The translations under genes were made by a program, and so were the position numbers. A DNA stretch of 10,425 nucleotides, taken from the NCBI GenBank assembly GCA_028065725.1, contig JAPTVL010000243.1, forward strand, positions 1-10,425, written 5' to 3'. The stretch is from Betaproteobacteria bacterium. Lineage in GTDB: Bacteria; Pseudomonadota; Gammaproteobacteria; Burkholderiales; Rhodocyclaceae. The first letter of the stretch is position 1; each line of letters starts with the position of its first letter. The notes beneath the pieces were generated by a model, which saw only the letters and a list, made by a program, of their open reading frames with translations, made no database searches and was not told where the DNA came from. This document shows positions 1-6,411 of this stretch, piece by piece.

Positions 1-350
1 ACCAGCGAGAGGCGCTCCGCGATCTGCTGGCGGTTGCGATAAATGTCGGTGCCCCAGTCGAACTCCACGTACACGATGGAAAGACCGATGCCGGAAACCG
101 AGCGTACCCGCGTCACCCCCGGTATGCCGTTCATCGCCGTCTCGACGGGGAAACTGATGAGCTGCTCCACTTCCTCCGGCGCCATGCCCGCAGCCTCGGT
201 CATGAGGGTCACGGTGGGTTTGTTGAGATCGGGAAACACGTCCACCGGCAACTGCTTCAGGGTGAGCATGCCGTACACCAGCAGCAGGAGCGACGCCGCG
301 ACGACGAACAGGCGCTGGCTCAGGCTGGATTGAATGATTGCTTTAAACAT
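1..350 (-). CDS. CusA/CzcA-family heavy-metal efflux RND pump, N-terminal part (cut by left edge)
   Basis: Inner-membrane proton-driven pump subunit of a tripartite metal efflux complex; only about 116 codons are in the window, out of roughly 1,000-1,050 usual for the family. The protein begins [17 protein letters not shown], a short cytoplasmic helix followed by the first membrane segment (about residues 12-30). Next come the RND hallmark [14 protein letters not shown] and the porter-domain start with [26 protein letters not shown] and GLSIVYVEF, all typical of the heavy-metal (HME) RND branch rather than the drug (HAE) branch. The ATG at 350 lies 8 nt after the adaptor's stop, and an AGGGG Shine-Dalgarno overlaps that stop, so it is the last visible gene of the outer-membrane factor/adaptor/pump operon. 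The metal-selective residues lie outside the window, so substrate (Cu/Ag versus Zn/Co/Cd/Ni) cannot be assigned. Confidence 0.95.
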   Translation of the reverse strand, partial: MFKAIIQSSLSQRLFVVAASLLLLVYGMLTLKQLPVDVFPDLNKPTVTLMTEAAGMAPEEVEQLISFPVETAMNGIPGVTRVRSVSGIGLSIVYVEFDWGTDIYRNRQQIAERLSL

Positions 351-358
351 GTGTGCCC

Positions 359-2083
359 CTAGCGTATCTGTGTCAGCAATGTCGCACCCTGCGTCACCAC
401 CCGGTCGCCGTCATGCAGCCCCTCCAGCACCGCGACCGTATGGGCATCCACCGCTTGCACTTTCACCTTTTTCGGCATGAAGCGTTCGGCGGAGGCGTGC
501 ACCCACACGATCGTTTCCCCGCTGCTGTTCTTCATGACGCTGCCTTGCGGCACGGGGATGCCGCGGATGGCTTGCCTGGTTTGCACAAACACCTTCACCG
601 GTTGACCCACACTTAATATGGGCAAGGGCGGTTTGACCGCGAACTGCATGGGCAGCGCCTGTTCGCGCAGTTGATAGCTTTGGCCGATGAACGCCAGCGT
701 CAACGGCTGATTGCCAGCGGTCACGCCGGAAGCGCCCGCCACCTGGCCGGACAGCGTGGTGTCGTAGGCGACGGCTTCCACCCAGAGCCTGGCCGGATCG
801 ACGATTTCAAACAACACTTCGCGCGCTTCCACCACTTGGCCAGCGACCACGCCGGCCTGGCTGATCACGCCGGAAACCGGCGCACGCAGCGCTTCGCGCT
901 GGAACAAGCTGCCCGCTACCGCCGCCTTGCGCGCCCTGAGGCTTGCCGCCTCGGCTCGCGCCGCGTCAATTTCCTTTTGCGGCAGGCTGCCCACCAGTTT
1001 CTCCAGGCGCGCTGCACGCCGTTCGGCAAGACCCAGATTGCTCGCCAGTTCGGCCAGTTGCGCCTGCTGATTGCCCTTGTCGATGCTGCTGGCGGCGGGT
1101 TCGATGTAAGCCAGGATTTGTCCCTTGCTCACCTTCCTGCCAATGGCGGGAAAGCCCCCGCCGGGCGCGGCAATCCGCCCGGATTGGCTGGACTGCACAC
1201 GCCCGCTGAAATTCGGGTCGGCACTGATGTGGCCGTTGAGCTCTACCGTTTTGGCGATGTCGCGCGGCTCGCCCAGTACAGTGCGGATGCCGAGCAGCCG
1301 TTGCGCGGGCTTGGGTACGAAAATGCTACCGTCGGGCAGCCGCGTGGGAGAAGTCTGCGCGGCAGGTGCACCGCTCGTGGCCGAGCTTGTGGGTAGGCCG
1401 CTCGCCGCCGTGGCGGCGGCTGGAGTTTTGGGTTTCTCGCTATGATCCTCGTCGCCGTGGGCGAAGCCGGGATTGCTGTGTCCGCCGAGCATGAAAGCCG
1501 CAAACACGGGCAATACCAGGGCTGCCGTTGCACCCTTGCGGCGGCGCATGCGTTTGAACAGCACAAGCAGAACGATGAGCACCGCGATGCCGCCCACCGC
1601 CCATTTCCCGTAGTCCAGCCAAGAGCGCGCTTGGACTGTGGGCTTCAAGGCGGGTACGTGCAACGTGCCTATCAGCAAATCCTGCAGGCCGACTGCTTCC
1701 ACACTCACCACAATTTCATGCTTGCCGGGCTGCTTCAGCCAATCCGCGGCGGCCGTGTAAGCGCCGTCTTTGGTAGCCATCAGTTGAAGCTTGCGCCCGT
1801 TGCTTTCCAGCTCGATTTTCGCGTTGAGGATAGGCTCGTTGGTGGCGTAGCGGTCGGCATAGACGGTGAGCTTGCCGTCGCTGAGTATGCCCAACAGTTC
1901 CACGTCCGGCGATTTCAATTCCAGCCGGTCTGCGCTTGTGGCCGATGCGGCAACCGGCACGCTGACCTCGGGGCCGTGGCTGTGGTCATCGCCGCCGCCG
2001 GCAAAGGCGACTGGTGGCAAAAGCGAAAACAGCAACGCCAGCGTCCATGCCGTAAAAGCAGGAGGTAAATTGAATACGTTCAC
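359..2083 (-). CDS. CusB/CzcB-type RND periplasmic adaptor with long N-terminal extension, 574 aa
   Basis: Membrane-fusion protein linking the RND pump to the outer-membrane factor. Visible layout: signal peptide about 1-28 (cleavage near AFA/GGG); acidic His-rich [11 protein letters not shown] (29-39); an extra Ig-like beta domain about 55-145 ([18 protein letters not shown]); a hydrophobic segment about 161-176; the basic loop KRMRRRK (177-183); a second hydrophobic segment about 184-200; HGDEDHSE (209-216); a Pro/Ala/Thr/Ser linker; then the adaptor proper (about 248-574). The adaptor has lipoyl halves ([21 protein letters not shown] and [16 protein letters not shown]), an alpha-hairpin about 335-395 and beta-barrel/membrane-proximal domains. 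Ordinary adaptors are about 350-420 aa, so about 180-240 residues are added. The start is GTG at 2083, overlapping the upstream stop as GTGA, with AAGGAG 7 nt upstream. Metal specificity is unknown; the His/Asp clusters suggest divalent-metal binding (inference). Confidence 0.93.
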   Translation of the reverse strand: MNVFNLPPAFTAWTLALLFSLLPPVAFAGGGDDHSHGPEVSVPVAASATSADRLELKSPDVELLGILSDGKLTVYADRYATNEPILNAKIELESNGRKLQLMATKDGAYTAAADWLKQPGKHEIVVSVEAVGLQDLLIGTLHVPALKPTVQARSWLDYGKWAVGGIAVLIVLLVLFKRMRRRKGATAALVLPVFAAFMLGGHSNPGFAHGDEDHSEKPKTPAAATAASGLPTSSATSGAPAAQTSPTRLPDGSIFVPKPAQRLLGIRTVLGEPRDIAKTVELNGHISADPNFSGRVQSSQSGRIAAPGGGFPAIGRKVSKGQILAYIEPAASSIDKGNQQAQLAELASNLGLAERRAARLEKLVGSLPQKEIDAARAEAASLRARKAAVAGSLFQREALRAPVSGVISQAGVVAGQVVEAREVLFEIVDPARLWVEAVAYDTTLSGQVAGASGVTAGNQPLTLAFIGQSYQLREQALPMQFAVKPPLPILSVGQPVKVFVQTRQAIRGIPVPQGSVMKNSSGETIVWVHASAERFMPKKVKVQAVDAHTVAVLEGLHDGDRVVTQGATLLTQIR

Positions 2084-3270
2084 GGTAAAACTCCTTGGGC
2101 CTGATTGACACGGGCGCGGGACAGCGCCTGCGCGATTTCTTGTTGGTTATGAGCCTGCTCCGCCTCAAAGGCTGCCGTTCTCGCGCGTAATAAGGTGAAC
2201 AGGTCGGATTCGCCGAGGCTGAATGATTTCTGGATCAGGTCGAGGTTTTCCCAGGCTGCGGCCCGCTGCTGCCGCGCCAGGTCCAGCAACTGGTCGGCGG
2301 CTTGCAATGCCTGCTCCGCTTGCTGTCTGTTGTATTCCAGCGCAAGCCGGGTGCGGGTGTATTCGCTTTGCGCGCGGGTGAGGGCGGTTTGGGCGGCGCT
2401 CGTGAGCGGCAGGTTGCGCGCATCGGTAGCCAAAGGCAGGCGCAACGCCAGCGCCACGGTGCCGGCGTAAGCGTCGTTCAGGTTGCCGCGCGCCCGGCGC
2501 GTGCTGAGTTCAAGCTCCGGATTGTCGCGGCGCGATTGGCTGGCCACATGCACCTGCGCCTGCGCTACTTCGATAGCCAGGCGCGCTTCTTCCATTAAGG
2601 GATGGTCGTCCGACAGGGGCTTCGATTGCGCGCTTTCCGCACTGTCGTCCGGCAACACGCTGGTGCCGGTGAGCGTGGCATAGGCTTGCTGCGCCTGAAG
2701 CAACCGGTTGCGGTTTTGCAAAACGGCAGCCTGGGCGGTGCGCCATTCATTCTGCGCCAGATTCAAATCGGTCTTGGCCAACTCCCCTGCCCGCACCCGC
2801 TTGGCGACATCTTCCGCAAGCTTTTTCGCGGTTTGGGCGCGCGCTTCATCGAGCCGGATTTGCGCCTCCACCTGGCGCACCTGCCAGATCGCTTCGCGCA
2901 GTTCCCCGGCCAGTCTCAAACGCAGTGCAAGGATATCGGCTTCCAGGCTGACCCGGCCGGCTTTAGCCTGACGTTGCCGCGCATCGCGCTGACCCGGCAG
3001 CCATAGGGGCAAAGCGATACCGGCCTCCCACTCGCGCACGCCGGCGTTGTTGCTCAACTGGTCGTTGCGGTGCCCCAGGATGATGGCGGGCGCGCCGGGT
3101 AGCAGGCTGTTCGCAGCGACGCCTTGCGCATCGCTTTCCGCGCGCTTGGCCTCTAATGTTTGCGCCTGGGGGCTCTTTTCCCAGGCTTGATCCAACGCTG
3201 CGCGCAGACTGACCGCGTAAACGGGTTGCGTGAGCAGCAAGCCAACAAAAATCAACGGGGTGTAACGCAT
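2080..3270 (-). CDS. TolC/CzcC-family outer-membrane factor of the metal efflux system, 396 aa
   Basis: Outer-membrane channel subunit of the tripartite RND pump, secreted by Sec. A signal peptide spans about residues 1-19 (MRYTPLIFVGLLLTQPVYA, cleavage before VSL). The mature protein begins with the usual SLRAALDQAWEKSPQAQTLEAKRAES helix. The rest is long amphipathic, Ala/Gln/Arg-rich helices in two repeats (OEP domains), with beta-strand stretches such as REWEAGIALPLWLP and AGTVALALRLPL where the barrel strands fall, and a C-terminal SLGESDLFTLLRARTAAFEAEQAHNQQ helix. The length is near that of CzcC-like proteins, slightly shorter than TolC itself. It is the first gene of the minus-strand operon and overlaps the adaptor by 4 nt. 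The ATG at 3270 has only a weak purine stretch (CGAGAA) upstream. Confidence 0.92.
   Translation of the reverse strand: MRYTPLIFVGLLLTQPVYAVSLRAALDQAWEKSPQAQTLEAKRAESDAQGVAANSLLPGAPAIILGHRNDQLSNNAGVREWEAGIALPLWLPGQRDARQRQAKAGRVSLEADILALRLRLAGELREAIWQVRQVEAQIRLDEARAQTAKKLAEDVAKRVRAGELAKTDLNLAQNEWRTAQAAVLQNRNRLLQAQQAYATLTGTSVLPDDSAESAQSKPLSDDHPLMEEARLAIEVAQAQVHVASQSRRDNPELELSTRRARGNLNDAYAGTVALALRLPLATDARNLPLTSAAQTALTRAQSEYTRTRLALEYNRQQAEQALQAADQLLDLARQQRAAAWENLDLIQKSFSLGESDLFTLLRARTAAFEAEQAHNQQEIAQALSRARVNQAQGVLP
2091..2096 (-). promoter_or_regulatory. Ribosome binding site setting the GTG start of the adaptor gene
   Basis: AAGGAG on the minus strand, 7 nt upstream of GTG 2083, inside the last codons of the outer-membrane factor gene. 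It supports the GTG start, which leads straight into a signal peptide, and shows translational coupling through the GTGA overlap. Confidence 0.75.
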
Positions 3271-3450
3271 GATGTTCTCGAATGTTCAGGTTAGGCTTCA
3301 ATCACAGCGCCCAAGGCGACGCACGTTTGACGGCATCCTGAGGGGGCACACCCAACATCAAACTGACGGCTGAATTACAAATCTGTAATGCGATGCCTCT
3401 GCAGGCGCGCGCTGTGGCAGGATGCGTGCATCCAGCCGAGTATTCCCATC
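3271..3450. promoter_or_regulatory. Divergent promoter region between the efflux operon and its two-component regulator
   Basis: A 180-bp spacer between two divergently transcribed units, where promoters for both must lie. It contains the ATTACA-N4-TGTAAT palindrome at 3374-3389 and no coding region. I could not assign convincing -35/-10 pairs: TGTAAT at 3384-3389 with CTGACG at 3363-3368 is one weak plus-strand candidate, with a 15-bp spacer. Confidence 0.7.
3374..3389. promoter_or_regulatory. Palindrome, probable CopR/CusR-type metal-regulator binding box
   Basis: The sequence ATTACAAATCTGTAAT is a perfect inverted repeat: arms ATTACA and TGTAAT with a 4-nt spacer. It resembles the TTACA-N4/5-TGTAA boxes known for CopR/PcoR/CzcR-type OmpR-family regulators (from memory of that family). 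It lies about 60 nt before the regulator ATG and about 104 nt before the efflux operon start, so it could control both directions. Binding is inferred. Confidence 0.65.
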
Positions 3451-4143
3451 ATGAAAATATTGATCGTCGAAGACGAGCCCAAGACGGGCGATTACCTGAA
3501 GCAGGGGCTCACCGAAGCCGGTTTCGTCACGGACCTGGCGCGTGAGGGATGGGACGGGCTGGACCTGGCAAAAACCGGCCACTACGACCTGATGATCCTG
3601 GATGTGATGCTGCCCGGCCTCGATGGCTGGCAGGTCCTGGAAGGCGTGCGCCGGGCCGGGGTCGACATGCCGGTGCTGTTCCTGACGGCGCGCGACCAGG
3701 TCGAGGACCGGGTCAAGGGGCTGGAACTGGGGGCCGACGATTATCTGGTGAAGCCCTTCGCCTTTGCCGAGCTGCTGGCCCGGGTGCGCAGCCTGGTGCG
3801 TCGCGGGCATAACAGCCTGGAATCCGCGGTCCTCAAGGCGGCCGACCTGGAACTCGATCTGCTGCGGCGACGCGCCACGCGGGCGGGGCGCAAGATCGAA
3901 CTCACGGCCAAGGAGTTTGCCCTGCTGGAGCTGTTTCTGCGCCGCCAGGGCGAAGTGCTGCCGCGCAGCCTGATCGCCTCGCAGGTCTGGGACATGAATT
4001 TCGATTCCGATACCAACGTCATCGACGTGGCGGTACGCCGGCTGCGGGTCAAGATCGATGATGGCTTTGAATGCAAGCTCATCCATACCGTGCGCGGGAT
4101 GGGCTATGTGCTGGATGTCGGCCCGGAAGGCGCGGCCCCATGA
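3451..4143 (+). CDS. OmpR/PhoB-family heavy-metal response regulator (CusR/CopR/CzcR-like), 230 aa
   Basis: Cytoplasmic transcription activator of a two-component pair. The receiver domain (1-115) has the acidic pair E8/D9, phospho-acceptor D51 in [15 protein letters not shown]79 in FLTARD and K101 in [16 protein letters not shown] short linker is followed by a winged-helix DNA-binding domain about 130-225, with [22 protein letters not shown], the recognition-helix stretch [17 protein letters not shown] and the C-terminal [12 protein letters not shown]. The start is ATG 3451, giving [20 protein letters not shown] as in CusR/CopR; the same frame stays open upstream to 3388 but that would add non-conserved residues. 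The stop overlaps the kinase start (ATGA). It faces the efflux operon across 180 bp, so it very likely activates it. The exact metal is unknown. Confidence 0.95.
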   Translation: MKILIVEDEPKTGDYLKQGLTEAGFVTDLAREGWDGLDLAKTGHYDLMILDVMLPGLDGWQVLEGVRRAGVDMPVLFLTARDQVEDRVKGLELGADDYLVKPFAFAELLARVRSLVRRGHNSLESAVLKAADLELDLLRRRATRAGRKIELTAKEFALLELFLRRQGEVLPRSLIASQVWDMNFDSDTNVIDVAVRRLRVKIDDGFECKLIHTVRGMGYVLDVGPEGAAP

Positions 4144-5534
4144 AATCGCTCTCACTGACCACCCGGATCAGCCTGCTTTTTGCTGTGGCCGCTGCACTGG
4201 TCCTGATTGTAACGAGCTATTTTCTGATGCGAGAAGTGGAAGCGCATTTCATAGAGGGAGACCGGATCGAACTCACTGGCAAGCTGGAACTCGTCCGCAA
4301 CCTGTTCACCCAAGCCTCGAACAGCAAAACCCTGGACCGTCTGCCCCAGCAACTGGACGACGCCCTGGTGGGCCATCATGGGCTCGCCGTCGTCGTGACC
4401 GATGCGATGGGGAATATCTGGTTCGCCACCTCGGGCGCGAATTTTCCGCGCACGCTGCTGCAAGCCTGCCAGGCGCAGCCCGCAGCGTGTATGGATGGGA
4501 CCTTGCATCAATGGGAGCAAAAGGGCGTCAGCCATCGGGGCATGGCCGTGTCGATCACGGCAGGCAGCGGCGGGCCCTACACCCTGGCCGTGGCACAGGA
4601 CATCGAGCAGCATGCGCTTTTCATGAACACGTTCCGCTCGGTGCTGGGCAGCGCCATTGCCCTGGCCGCCCTGGCCATGGCCGGCCTGGGCTGGATCGTT
4701 ACCCGATGGGGGCTCTTGCCCTTGCGCCAGGTCACCGACACCGTGGCTGGAATTTCCGCCGAACGTCTCGGCGCGCGCCTTGAGGCTTCGGGGCTTCCGA
4801 CCGAACTCATGCCGCTCGCAACCGCCTTCAACGCCATGCTGGCTCGCCTGGATGATTCCTTCCGGCGGCTCTCCGAGTTCTCTTCCAATATCGCGCACGA
4901 ACTGCGCACCCCCATCTCCAACCTCATGACCCAAACCCAGGTGGCGCTTTCCGGTGCGCGCGACAACAACGAATACAAGGAAGTCCTGTACTCGAGCCTG
5001 GAAGAATATGAACGCATGGCCCAGATGGTCGGCGACATGCTCTACCTGGCCCAGGCCGACAACGGCCTCCTCACACCGGGCCGGGAAAGCGTCAACCTGA
5101 GCGATGAAACCCATGGCCTGTTCGATTATTTCGAAGCGTGGGCGGAGGAGCGCGGCGTTTCACTGGCCCAAACGGGATCGGCCACCGTGCCGGGCGACCG
5201 GCTGATGCTGCGGCGTGCGCTCAGCAATCTCATATCGAATGCCATTCGTCATACGCCATCCGGCCAGACCGTGCGCGTATCGCTGGCGATGCACGGCGAC
5301 ACCGCCGTCGTTGCCATCGAGAACCCCGGCCCCGACATCCCGGCCGAGCACCTCCCCCGGCTGTTCGACCGTTTCTACCGCGTCGACCCTTCGCGTCAAC
5401 GCAAAGGCGATGGCGCCGGACTCGGGCTTACTATCGTCAAATCCATCGTTGACGCGCATGCTGGCTCGATCACCGTGGCGTCCGACGATCAGAAGACCTG
5501 CTTCCAGATCACCTTGCCCGCATCGGCGAAGTAG
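4140..5534 (+). CDS. Heavy-metal sensor histidine kinase (CusS/CopS/IrlS-like), 464 aa
   Basis: Inner-membrane sensor kinase partner of the upstream regulator. Layout: TM1 about 11-30; periplasmic sensor about 31-160; TM2 about 166-188; HAMP about 189-242 ([19 protein letters not shown]); dimerisation/phosphoacceptor domain with H253 in [19 protein letters not shown]; and an HATPase domain with N-box NLISNAIRH (363-371), G1 region ENPGPDIP (394-401), F-box LFDRFYR (408-414) and G2 [11 protein letters not shown] (423-433). All catalytic boxes are intact and the length is normal for the heavy-metal sensor kinase family. The ATG at 4140 overlaps the regulator stop by 4 nt, with GGAAGG 9 nt upstream; a longer in-frame start upstream would read through regulator sequence and is not credible. 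The periplasmic loop has C110-x6-C117 and H79-H80 that could bind metal (inference). Confidence 0.95.
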   Translation: MKSLSLTTRISLLFAVAAALVLIVTSYFLMREVEAHFIEGDRIELTGKLELVRNLFTQASNSKTLDRLPQQLDDALVGHHGLAVVVTDAMGNIWFATSGANFPRTLLQACQAQPAACMDGTLHQWEQKGVSHRGMAVSITAGSGGPYTLAVAQDIEQHALFMNTFRSVLGSAIALAALAMAGLGWIVTRWGLLPLRQVTDTVAGISAERLGARLEASGLPTELMPLATAFNAMLARLDDSFRRLSEFSSNIAHELRTPISNLMTQTQVALSGARDNNEYKEVLYSSLEEYERMAQMVGDMLYLAQADNGLLTPGRESVNLSDETHGLFDYFEAWAEERGVSLAQTGSATVPGDRLMLRRALSNLISNAIRHTPSGQTVRVSLAMHGDTAVVAIENPGPDIPAEHLPRLFDRFYRVDPSRQRKGDGAGLGLTIVKSIVDAHAGSITVASDDQKTCFQITLPASAK

Positions 5535-5633
5535 TGCGAATCATTTGGTACCAAAAGATCAGCATCATGGTGGCCATTGACATCATGACCTCTTCCTTAT
5601 CCTCCCGGAATCTGGCCTCATTCAAGGCTTGAT

Positions 5634-5654
5634 TCCATCTGTCGGATGGATTTT
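5634..5654 (+). terminator. Weak intrinsic-terminator-like hairpin after the sensor kinase
   Basis: TCCATC (5634-5639), loop TGTCG, GATGGA (5645-5650), then TTTT (5651-5654). The stem is 6 bp with only moderate GC and the T-tail is short. It lies about 100 nt after the kinase stop, a sensible place to end the two-component transcript. Confidence 0.35.
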
Positions 5655-5724
5655 GCATTCGTGCGCCGCCCTCTTTACCCGCACCCCGCCGCTTCTTGAC
5701 CGTCCCCCTCTAGCGCGCGCCTGA

Positions 5725-5806
5725 ACCGGCGAGCGTCTGCTTTACGCGGTTTCATGCCGCGTTTCGCTGTCGCGCGCGCGCCGGTGCTCTTCGTTCTGTT
5801 TTTTTT
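5725..5806 (+). repeat. Nested inverted repeat followed by a T8 run
   Basis: Outer arms ACCGGCG (5725-5731) and CGCCGGT (5779-5785) enclose an inner stem ACGCGG (5744-5749)/CCGCGT (5757-5762) with loop TTTCATG. A run of eight T (5799-5806) starts 13 nt after the outer arm. It could be a structured RNA or backup terminator, but the T-run is too far from the stem for a textbook terminator. Confidence 0.35.
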
Positions 5807-5968
5807 GCGACGCGAGTCCAACCCGAACTGCACATCCGCACCGACCACCATGCGCACTATGAAACGGTTGCCCAAGTGTGGTCGGCCGCCGCAAGGCAGC
5901 TTGGTGCGTAACGGATTTGTGACCGACCCAGCTCAGCCCTAACGGATAAGGGATTTCTCAGCTTCCTA

Positions 5969-5997
5969 TTGCGCAGTGCCGATTTTCGATTTATCAT
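5969..5997 (+). promoter_or_regulatory. Candidate sigma-70 promoter of the CadC-like/MtrA-like operon
   Basis: A -35-like TTGCGC (5969-5974) and a -10-like TATCAT (5992-5997, five of six consensus bases) are separated by 17 nt. Transcription would start near 6004, leaving a leader of about 24 nt before the ATG at 6028. The -35 is poor, so the assignment rests on the -10, the spacing and the overlap with the operator-like repeat. Confidence 0.45.
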
Positions 5998-6006
5998 TTT
6001 CGATAA
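5991..6006. promoter_or_regulatory. Operator-like inverted repeat overlapping the -10 (probable autoregulatory site)
   Basis: TTATC-ATTTTC-GATAA: 5-bp arms with a 6-nt spacer, in an AT-rich island of otherwise GC-rich DNA. TTTCGAT also occurs just upstream (5984-5990), giving a partial direct repeat. ArsR/SmtB-family repressors usually bind AT-rich imperfect palindromes across the -10 of their own promoter, which fits this position directly ahead of an ArsR/SmtB gene. Confidence 0.5.
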
Positions 6007-6027
6007 TGTTTAAATGAGTCGATCTCT

Positions 6028-6411
6028 ATGGACACTTCCGCCAAAATCATCGCCAGCCCAGTCTGCAACGTCACCTGCTTCGAACAGGAGAAGGTCGCGC
6101 GAATCAAGGCCGAACTGGCCAAAGATGAACAACTGCTGCCCCCGCTCGCCGAGCTGTACAAGCTACTGGGTAACGTCACACGGCTCAAGATCCTGCTGGC
6201 GCTCGCCAAGGGCGAACTGTGCGTGTGCGATATCTCGCACGTACTCGGCCTCACCGTGGCAGCGACTTCCCATCAATTGAAGTTGCTGCGCGACCAAGGC
6301 TGGCTCGCCATGCGCAACGACGGCAAGATGGTCTATTACCGCGTGCAAAGTGAGGGGCTGCTGAAGGCGCTCAAGGGCGATTTTTGCCTGCTGGAGGAGC
6401 GGCTCGCGTGA
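6028..6411 (+). CDS. ArsR/SmtB-family metal-sensing repressor of CadC type, 127 aa
   Basis: Dimeric winged-helix repressor that leaves DNA when it binds metal. The N-terminus CNVTCFEQEKVARI (C13, C17) matches the CadC pattern C-x3-C-(Y/F)-x2-EKV-x-RI, and the alpha3 helix carries ELCVCD (C65, C67). These four cysteines form the alpha3N thiolate site that senses Cd(II)/Pb(II)/Bi(III) in staphylococcal CadC. The recognition helix is TVAATSHQLKLLRDQGWL (about 76-93), followed by the beta-wing MRNDGKMVYYRV. The alpha5 Zn-site ligands of SmtB/CadC (D-x-H ... H-x2-E) are not visible, so a thiolate-only sensor is likely. ATG 6028 gives the CadC-like N-terminus; the Shine-Dalgarno is weak (GAG at 6016-6018). 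The stop overlaps the next gene's GTG, so it leads and probably represses the following operon. Confidence 0.93.
   Translation: MDTSAKIIASPVCNVTCFEQEKVARIKAELAKDEQLLPPLAELYKLLGNVTRLKILLALAKGELCVCDISHVLGLTVAATSHQLKLLRDQGWLAMRNDGKMVYYRVQSEGLLKALKGDFCLLEERLA
6393..6399 (+). promoter_or_regulatory. Ribosome binding site setting the GTG start of the MtrA-like gene
   Basis: GGAGGAG, 8 nt before GTG 6408, inside the last codons of the repressor gene. It favours GTG 6408 (GTGA overlap with the repressor stop) over the in-frame TTG at 6384. Confidence 0.7.

Larger units (their letters stand above)
5535..6027. other. Intergenic region without a convincing gene
   Basis: About 490 bp between the sensor kinase stop and the CadC-like start. 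Short open frames exist on both strands (for example 5754-5942 plus and 5675-5875 minus), but they lack recognisable domains and good ribosome binding sites. The stretch holds a weak hairpin with T-tail (5634-5654), a nested GC-rich inverted repeat (5725-5785) followed by eight T (5799-5806), a short (CG)n tract (5771-5781), two copies of TAACGGAT (5909-5916 and 5940-5947) and, at its right end, the promoter/operator of the next operon. Confidence 0.7.

Noticed and set aside
671..1396. 241-aa open frame on the plus strand inside the adaptor gene
   Set aside because: Shadow of the adaptor; no recognisable domain, and composition is what the reverse of Ala/Arg-rich coding gives.
3358..4155. 265-aa open frame on the minus strand across the response regulator gene
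   Set aside because: It mirrors a clearly coding OmpR-type regulator; long antisense frames are common in GC-rich genes, and it has no domain or start context.
4152..5114. 320-aa open frame on the minus strand inside the sensor kinase gene
   Set aside because: Antisense shadow of a kinase with all its motifs intact.
5771..5781. Alternating CG tract as a special element
   Set aside because: Only 11 nt; expected by chance in GC-rich DNA.
5675..5875. 66-aa Arg/Lys-rich minus-strand frame in the intergenic gap
   Set aside because: TTG start, no ribosome binding site, no recognisable domain; the basic composition follows from the GC-rich DNA.
5754..5942. 62-aa plus-strand frame in the intergenic gap, and an overlapping frame reading PELHIRTDHHAHYETVAQVW
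   Set aside because: Neither has a good start or ribosome binding site. The second reading faintly recalls the end of a TrmB-like methyltransferase but is too short and has no upstream part, so I do not call a pseudogene.
6384..6407. TTG start at 6384 for the MtrA-like protein
   Set aside because: GTG 6408 has GGAGGAG at ideal distance and the GTGA overlap seen at other junctions; the extra residues would only translate the repressor's end in another frame.
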